From positions 1 through 9,741 of the forward strand of contig CAMWLB010000098.1 in assembly GCA_947174985.1 (NCBI GenBank): DNA of 9,741 nucleotides. Reading direction: 5' to 3'. Source of the DNA: an uncultured Lachnospiraceae bacterium (GTDB lineage Bacteria; Bacillota; Clostridia; Lachnospirales; Lachnospiraceae). The translations under genes and the position numbers were made by a program. Below, one piece after another: positions 6,254 to 9,741 of this stretch (position 1 is its first letter; each line of letters begins with the position of its first letter). Under the pieces are notes generated by a model that was not told the origin of the DNA, ran no database searches, and was given only the letters and a program-made list of their open reading frames with translations.

Positions 6254-7048
6254 TCACAGCCTCTTTGATTTTTCGATGCACGCTTCCATCGCCTCCATAA
6301 CCGTGGCGCGCATACCGCCTTCTTCAAGCACTTTTACCGCCTCAATGGTGGTACCTCCCGGCGAGCACACCAAGTCCTTGAGTTCACCGGGATGCATACC
6401 GGTTTCCAGTACCATTTTAGCACTGCCGAGCACGGACTGCGCCGCCATGGCATACGCCTGCTTTCGTGGCATTCCGGCAAGAACCGCCGCATCCGCCATT
6501 GCTTCGATAAACATAAATACATACGCAGGTGAACTTCCGCTCACACCGACTACCGCATCCATCATATGCTCCGGAACTTCCCACACCGTGCCAAAAGCGG
6601 AAAGCAGCCTTTCTGCCGCTTCCATCTCCGCATCGGAAACCAGACTGCCCCGCACATAGGCGGTACAGCCCTCCAGCACAAGTGCAGGTGTGTTGGGCAT
6701 ACAGCGCACCAGCTTTATCTCCCGCCCGAACGCCTCCTCTATCCACGCCATCGTCTTTCCCGCCGCAATACTGATTACCATGGTTTCCGGTCTGACCGCC
6801 CCTTTGATTTCTGCAATCACTTCCGGAAAAAACACCGGCTTTACAGCCAGAAAGAGAATATCCACGGCAGCAGCCGTCTCCGCATTGCTCTTTGATACCT
6901 CTATGCCGTATTTCTCCCTGCATCGCTCCAGCGTTGCCTGCGTTTTTGCGGAACCGATAATGTCTCCCCGTTCCACAAGTCCCTTTTTCAGCATACCGCC
7001 AATCATGGCGCCTGCCATATTACCCAGTCCAATAAATCCAATTTTCAT
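6254..7048 (-). CDS. proC: Pyrroline-5-carboxylate reductase
   Basis: ProC catalyses the last step of proline synthesis, reducing 1-pyrroline-5-carboxylate with NAD(P)H in the cytoplasm. The 264-residue protein has the usual family length. It starts with the Rossmann nucleotide-binding motif GFIGLGNMAGAM (4-15), followed by FLAVKP (66-71) and MPNTPA (117-122). The dimerisation domain holds VSGSSPAYV (169-177) and the family signature running from GELKDLVCSPGGTTIEAV (221-238). The frame opens at ATG 7060, but GGGAG lies 5 bases before ATG 7048, which gives the standard MKIGFIG start. It follows the RNA methyltransferase by 37 bases and is probably cotranscribed with it, although the two have no obvious functional link. 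The stop is TGA. I see no clear terminator after it. Confidence 0.96.
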   Translation of the reverse strand: MKIGFIGLGNMAGAMIGGMLKKGLVERGDIIGSAKTQATLERCREKYGIEVSKSNAETAAAVDILFLAVKPVFFPEVIAEIKGAVRPETMVISIAAGKTMAWIEEAFGREIKLVRCMPNTPALVLEGCTAYVRGSLVSDAEMEAAERLLSAFGTVWEVPEHMMDAVVGVSGSSPAYVFMFIEAMADAAVLAGMPRKQAYAMAAQSVLGSAKMVLETGMHPGELKDLVCSPGGTTIEAVKVLEEGGMRATVMEAMEACIEKSKRL

Positions 7049-7062
7049 TCTTGCTCCCATCT

Positions 7063-7078
7063 GCGCACTTCAGTGCGC
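7063..7078. other. Short GC-rich hairpin before proC
   Basis: GCGCACT (7063-7069) and AGTGCGC (7072-7078) form a perfect 7-bp inverted repeat with a 2-base centre (more realistically 6 bp with a 4-base loop). It fills the gap between the methyltransferase stop and the proC ribosome binding site. No T-run follows, so it is more likely an intercistronic RNA structure than a terminator. Confidence 0.45.
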
Positions 7079-7085
7079 GTATCAA

Positions 7086-7901
7086 TCAAGGCTGACGCCT
7101 TTCCTTTCTCTGCCTGTGCACCTCATAGGACAAAAGTGCTGCCGCAATTGCTGCGTTTAAAGATTCTACCTTTCCCTCCATGGGTATTTTTAAATAAAAA
7201 TCTGCCTCTGCCGCCGTCTCTTTGCAGAGCCCCTTTCCTTCATTTCCAATCAAAAAGGCACAGCCTGTACGAAATGAAAAGCTGTCATAGTAGTCCTTTC
7301 CCTTGAGATGCGCCGCATAGATTGCAATCTCTTTTTGCTTCATTTCCCGAATCAGGTTCGTAAGGCTTTCCACATACAGAAAAGGCACCCTGTAGATGGA
7401 GCCCATGGTGGAGCGGATTGTCTTGGGATTGAAAATATCCACCGTATCTTTTGAGAGAAAAACGCCGTTCACACCGGCGCCCTCGCCTGTCCGGATTATC
7501 GTTCCCAGATTGCCCGGGTCCTGCAAATCCTCCAGTACAAGGAAAAACCCGTTTTTTACGGCAAGCAGTTCTTCCTTTTCATAGACTGGTCTTTCCAACA
7601 CAGCCAGCGCTCCCTGCGGTGTTTTGGTATCAGCCGCTTTTTTCATCACCTCCGGCGACAATGTCTCATATCCATTCTGCCTGATTTTACAAAATAATGC
7701 CTGCTCTTTTTCATCGCTGCTGTTCTGCAGCTTTTTTTCCAGCTCTTCGGTTAGGTATATTTCCCGAATTCTGTCCGCCGGTGCTTCCTCCAGCATCTTG
7801 ATGCCCTCCACCACAAACACGCCGTCACGCCGTCTTGCTTTTGCTTCAGACTGCCACTGTACAAGCTGCTTTACTCTTGGATTTGCCGTACTTGTTATCA
7901 T
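7086..7901 (-). CDS. SpoU/TrmH-family RNA 2'-O-methyltransferase
   Basis: This is a 271-residue SPOUT methyltransferase that should transfer a methyl group from S-adenosylmethionine to a ribose 2'-OH in rRNA or tRNA. The N-terminal substrate-binding domain (about 1-100; MITSTANPRVKQLVQW, VVEGIKMLEEA) is of the kind seen in rRNA-modifying SpoU proteins. The catalytic domain has all three motifs: motif 1 DLQDPGNLGTIIRTGEGAG with N131 and R137, motif 2 FLIGNEGKGL with E221, and motif 3 IPMEGKVESLNAAIAAALL with S247 and N249, which form the knotted cofactor site. The target nucleotide cannot be assigned. The ATG start fits the family, although its GGAGAGG site is rather far (12 bases). It lies between pfkA and proC. 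Confidence 0.92.
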   Translation of the reverse strand: MITSTANPRVKQLVQWQSEAKARRRDGVFVVEGIKMLEEAPADRIREIYLTEELEKKLQNSSDEKEQALFCKIRQNGYETLSPEVMKKAADTKTPQGALAVLERPVYEKEELLAVKNGFFLVLEDLQDPGNLGTIIRTGEGAGVNGVFLSKDTVDIFNPKTIRSTMGSIYRVPFLYVESLTNLIREMKQKEIAIYAAHLKGKDYYDSFSFRTGCAFLIGNEGKGLCKETAAEADFYLKIPMEGKVESLNAAIAAALLSYEVHRQRKERRQP

Positions 7902-7971
7902 ATAGAATGAATGCCTCTCCTTTCAGGTCTGCGGGCGCACCATGCAGTCTGCCCCCATAACCCTGATTGCC

Positions 7972-8009
7972 AAAAGTCCCGGTATACCCTTCTTTGGGCT
8001 GCCGGGACT
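7972..8009 (-). terminator. Probable terminator of pfkA
   Basis: AGTCCCGG (7975-7982) and CCGGGACT (8002-8009) form a perfect 8-bp stem, with a further CCC/GGG pairing in the loop. On the minus strand it begins about 35 bases past the pfkA stop and is followed by a short TTTT. The T-run is brief, so some read-through into the methyltransferase gene is possible. I found no convincing separate promoter for that gene. Confidence 0.6.
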
Positions 8010-8044
8010 CTGTTTTCTATTTGTTGTTATGAACCAATCCGGCA

Positions 8045-9019
8045 CTACTTTGCCAGCAGTTTGCTTATCTCAAATGAATATTCCGGAATGTTCTTTGTCA
8101 TGGCAAGTGCTTCCTCGATATCATAGTCTATGAACTCGCCATGTCTATAGCCGACTACACGCTTGGTCTTACCCTCCAGCAGAAGATCCACCGCGTAAGC
8201 GCCCATAATGGAAGCGTAGTAACGGTCCTTACAGGTCGGGCTGCCGCCTCGCTGCATATGTCCCAGAATTGTGGCGCGGGTCTCAATACCGGTCGCCGCC
8301 TCAATTCTCTTTGCCATGGAGTTGGAGTGTCCGATTCCTTCCGCATTGATGATGATATGGTGTTTCTTGCCCATCTTACGCTTTTCAATAATATTATTGA
8401 TAATCGCCTGCTCGTTATAGTCATATTTTTCAGGAATCAAAATATCCTCCGCGCCGTTGGCAATACCACACCAAAGCGCAATATAACCTGCGTGGCGCCC
8501 CATAACCTCGATAACGCTGCAACGCTCATGGGAGGAAGAAGTATCACGCACTTTATCAATCGCTTCCATTGCGGTGTTGATAGCGGTATCAAAACCGATG
8601 GTATAATCCGTACATGCAATGTCCAAATCTATCGTGCCCGGAAGACCGATTGCATTGATGCCCAGCCTTGCCAGCGCCTGCGCGCCGCGGTAGGAACCGT
8701 CTCCGCCGATTACCACCAGACCGTCGATACCATGCTTTTTACAGATATCAGCGCCCTTCTGCTGTACATCGGGGAATTTGAACTCGGGACACCTCGCCGT
8801 TCCCAGAATCGTACCGCCCTTCTGGATAATATCGGAAACATTGTGGGTTTCCATATCTATGATTTCTTCATTCAAGAGACCCATATAGCCTCTCTCAATG
8901 CCTTTTACCTTTAATCCTCTGGCAATCGCCGTACGCACTACCGCACGAATTGCAGCATTCATGCCGGGCGCGTCGCCGCCGCTTGTCAGTACAGCTATTG
9001 TCTTTACCTGGTCAGCCAT
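8045..9019 (-). CDS. pfkA: ATP-dependent 6-phosphofructokinase
   Basis: PfkA phosphorylates fructose 6-phosphate to fructose 1,6-bisphosphate, the committing step of glycolysis. The 324-residue length is normal for the bacterial tetrameric enzyme. Visible motifs are TSGGDAPGMN (12-21), the nucleotide-binding GGDGS (105-109; Gly108 rather than Asp indicates ATP, not pyrophosphate, as donor), the catalytic loop PGTIDLDI (127-134; D131 corresponds to the catalytic Asp127 of E. coli), MGRHAG (173-178) and a C-terminal LGHMQRGGSP. The catalytic loop normally reads TIDND; here Leu132 replaces Asn. The frame opens at ATG 9037, but an AGGAGG site (9027-9032) sits 7 bases before ATG 9019, giving MADQVKTIAVLTSGGD as expected. 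A strong promoter lies just upstream and a likely terminator downstream, so it is probably mainly monocistronic. The stop is TAG. Confidence 0.97.
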   Translation of the reverse strand: MADQVKTIAVLTSGGDAPGMNAAIRAVVRTAIARGLKVKGIERGYMGLLNEEIIDMETHNVSDIIQKGGTILGTARCPEFKFPDVQQKGADICKKHGIDGLVVIGGDGSYRGAQALARLGINAIGLPGTIDLDIACTDYTIGFDTAINTAMEAIDKVRDTSSSHERCSVIEVMGRHAGYIALWCGIANGAEDILIPEKYDYNEQAIINNIIEKRKMGKKHHIIINAEGIGHSNSMAKRIEAATGIETRATILGHMQRGGSPTCKDRYYASIMGAYAVDLLLEGKTKRVVGYRHGEFIDYDIEEALAMTKNIPEYSFEISKLLAK

Positions 9020-9044
9020 GAATCTACCTCCTAACATTTCCTCT

Positions 9045-9073
9045 ATTTTAATCCATTTCTATATGATTTTCAA
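9045..9073 (-). promoter_or_regulatory. pfkA: Promoter of pfkA
   Basis: The minus strand reads TTGAAA (9073-9068), exactly 17 bases, then TAAAAT (9050-9045), each 5/6 to the housekeeping consensus. The predicted start near 9038 gives a leader of about 20 bases carrying the AGGAGG site. Confidence 0.75.
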
Positions 9074-9078
9074 TCATT

Positions 9079-9098
9079 TTGTGATATTTTTTTCACAA
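9079..9098. promoter_or_regulatory. Inverted repeat TTGTGA-N8-TCACAA upstream of the pfkA promoter
   Basis: Perfect 6-base arms TTGTGA (9079-9084) and TCACAA (9093-9098) are separated by an AT-rich 8-base spacer and lie directly upstream of the -35 box. The half-sites resemble those of CRP-type and Rex-type regulators, but both usually have a 6-base spacer between these hexamers, so I assign no regulator. Confidence 0.35.
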
Positions 9099-9127
9099 GA
9101 CGGAAAACGAGCGAGGTTTCCGCGTGA

Positions 9128-9252
9128 TAAGCGAGGATATGCTGATGCAGACGCGCTCTCGCTCTAGGAAAACGCAGCGGTACTAGGGCTGTAAAGAACA
9201 CAGCCCTAGTGCCGGCGTTTTCCAAAGGTCTGCATCAGCATATCCTCGCTTA
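9128..9252. repeat. Long nested inverted repeat (about 49 paired positions) between the GNAT gene and pfkA
   Basis: The outer arms are 25 bases and perfectly complementary (9128-9152 with 9228-9252). Inside, GGAAAACGC (9167-9175) pairs with GCGTTTTCC (9215-9223), and after a 2-base bulge CGGTACTAGGGCTGT (9178-9192) pairs with ACAGCCCTAGTGCCG (9200-9214) with one G.T. The apex is a 7-base loop. Between outer and inner stems is an asymmetric internal loop of 14 and 4 bases. There is no T-run on either side, so it is not an ordinary terminator. It may be a MITE-like or REP-like mobile repeat or a structured RNA; no open frame of interest lies in it. Confidence 0.8.
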
Positions 9253-9273
9253 CCCCGCTGCTTGCCTGCAACC

Positions 9274-9741
9274 TTAAAAATCAAAAAATTCTTCTTTTAG
9301 TAAACCGTAGAGATGCATGTCTGTCCAGTTTCCGGCGTTATCCTTTGTATGGCTGCGCTGTACGCCTTCCTTAGTCATGCCGAGTTTTTGCATTAGGGGG
9401 ACGGATTTGGTGGTATCTGTTGTTTCGGCAAAGATTTTGTGAGCCTGCAGTTCACCGAAGGCGTATACTATCACTCGGGAGCAGGATTCGTAGGCGTAAC
9501 CCTGCCGCCAGTATTGTTTGTTAAAGAACCAGCCTATTTCATAGACATCTTTTTCTACAGAGTGAAAGAGGATATAGCCGATGACTTTATTGCTTTCTTT
9601 TTGAACGGCAGCAAACGCACCTTTTCTGCCGATACAGAATTCCGCCAGAAAGTTCTTGGTTTTTTCAAGGCTGTATGGCGGCTCGCAGTACGCCATTGTT
9701 TCACTGTCGCCTAGAATGTCCTGCAAATCTGCGGCATCCTC
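9274..9741 (-). CDS. GNAT-family N-acetyltransferase, RimJ/RimL-like, 5' end outside window
   Basis: The C-terminal 155 residues of an acetyltransferase of the RimJ/RimL-like group are visible; such enzymes transfer acetyl from acetyl-CoA to an amino group of a protein or small molecule. The acetyl-CoA-binding region is clear: YEIGWFFNKQYWRQGYAYES, in which RQGYAYE fits the Q/RxxGxG/A loop, followed by HKIFAETTDTTKSVPLMQKL and GMTKEGVQR, typical of motif B. The in-frame TTG at 9726 is not the start, because family-like residues EDAAD precede it to the window edge; perhaps 10-20 residues are missing. The substrate is unknown. The stop TAA is followed by a long inverted repeat, so it is likely expressed separately from pfkA. 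Confidence 0.88.
   Translation of the reverse strand, partial: EDAADLQDILGDSETMAYCEPPYSLEKTKNFLAEFCIGRKGAFAAVQKESNKVIGYILFHSVEKDVYEIGWFFNKQYWRQGYAYESCSRVIVYAFGELQAHKIFAETTDTTKSVPLMQKLGMTKEGVQRSHTKDNAGNWTDMHLYGLLKEEFFDF

Noticed and set aside
6690..7160. Plus-strand open frame of 156 codons opposite proC
   Set aside because: It is a shadow of proC, crosses the gene boundary and has no family resemblance.
8141..8914. Plus-strand open frame of 257 codons
   Set aside because: It lies wholly antisense to pfkA, has no recognisable family or ribosome binding site, and arises from the codon pattern of the real gene.
9128..9252. Treating the long inverted repeat as a simple intrinsic terminator of the GNAT gene
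   Set aside because: There is no T-run after the stem on either strand and the structure is much longer than a terminator, although it could still slow transcription.

Overview
The window looks like a chromosomal segment of a low-to-mid GC Gram-positive anaerobe of the Clostridia, most likely Lachnospiraceae-like. The grounds are the protein families, strong AGGAGG-type ribosome binding sites, occasional TTG and GTG starts, and an IS256-type fragment of a kind I associate with that group. No marker gene allows a firmer identification. Every gene I can support lies on the minus strand, so transcription runs from high to low coordinates.

In transcription order, the window opens with the C-terminal part of a RimJ/RimL-like GNAT acetyltransferase, cut by the right edge. 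A long nested inverted repeat follows. Next come a clear promoter and pfkA (ATP-type 6-phosphofructokinase), a hairpin likely to end pfkA, a SpoU/TrmH-type RNA methyltransferase, and proC (pyrroline-5-carboxylate reductase). These are core metabolic and housekeeping genes.

A 315-base interval without an intact gene follows. It holds the 5' stub of an apparent IS256-family transposase and unassigned sequence. Beyond it is an AT-richer three-gene block: an OmpR-type response regulator, a VanS/VncS-like histidine kinase overlapping it by 20 bases, and a secreted lipoprotein with a C-terminal esterase-type alpha/beta hydrolase domain. This block looks like an acquired envelope-sensing cassette: the two-component system probably senses something at the cell surface, and the lipoprotein esterase is its natural candidate target. 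The substrate and signal cannot be read from the sequence.

The left end holds a secreted cell-wall hydrolase with two SH3 domains and a SleB/CwlJ-type catalytic domain. It sits behind a near-consensus promoter whose start region is covered by two 16-base direct repeats. After its terminator comes an NfeD membrane protein and its usual partner, an SPFH/stomatin gene. The SPFH reading frame is interrupted by an in-frame TGA, with family-typical sequence continuing after it.

Several starts were moved from the longest open frame on ribosome-binding-site evidence: the hydrolase (ATG 1975), the lipoprotein esterase (GTG 3772), the response regulator (ATG 5938), proC (ATG 7048) and pfkA (ATG 9019). 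I saw no tRNA, rRNA, CRISPR array or intact mobile element.
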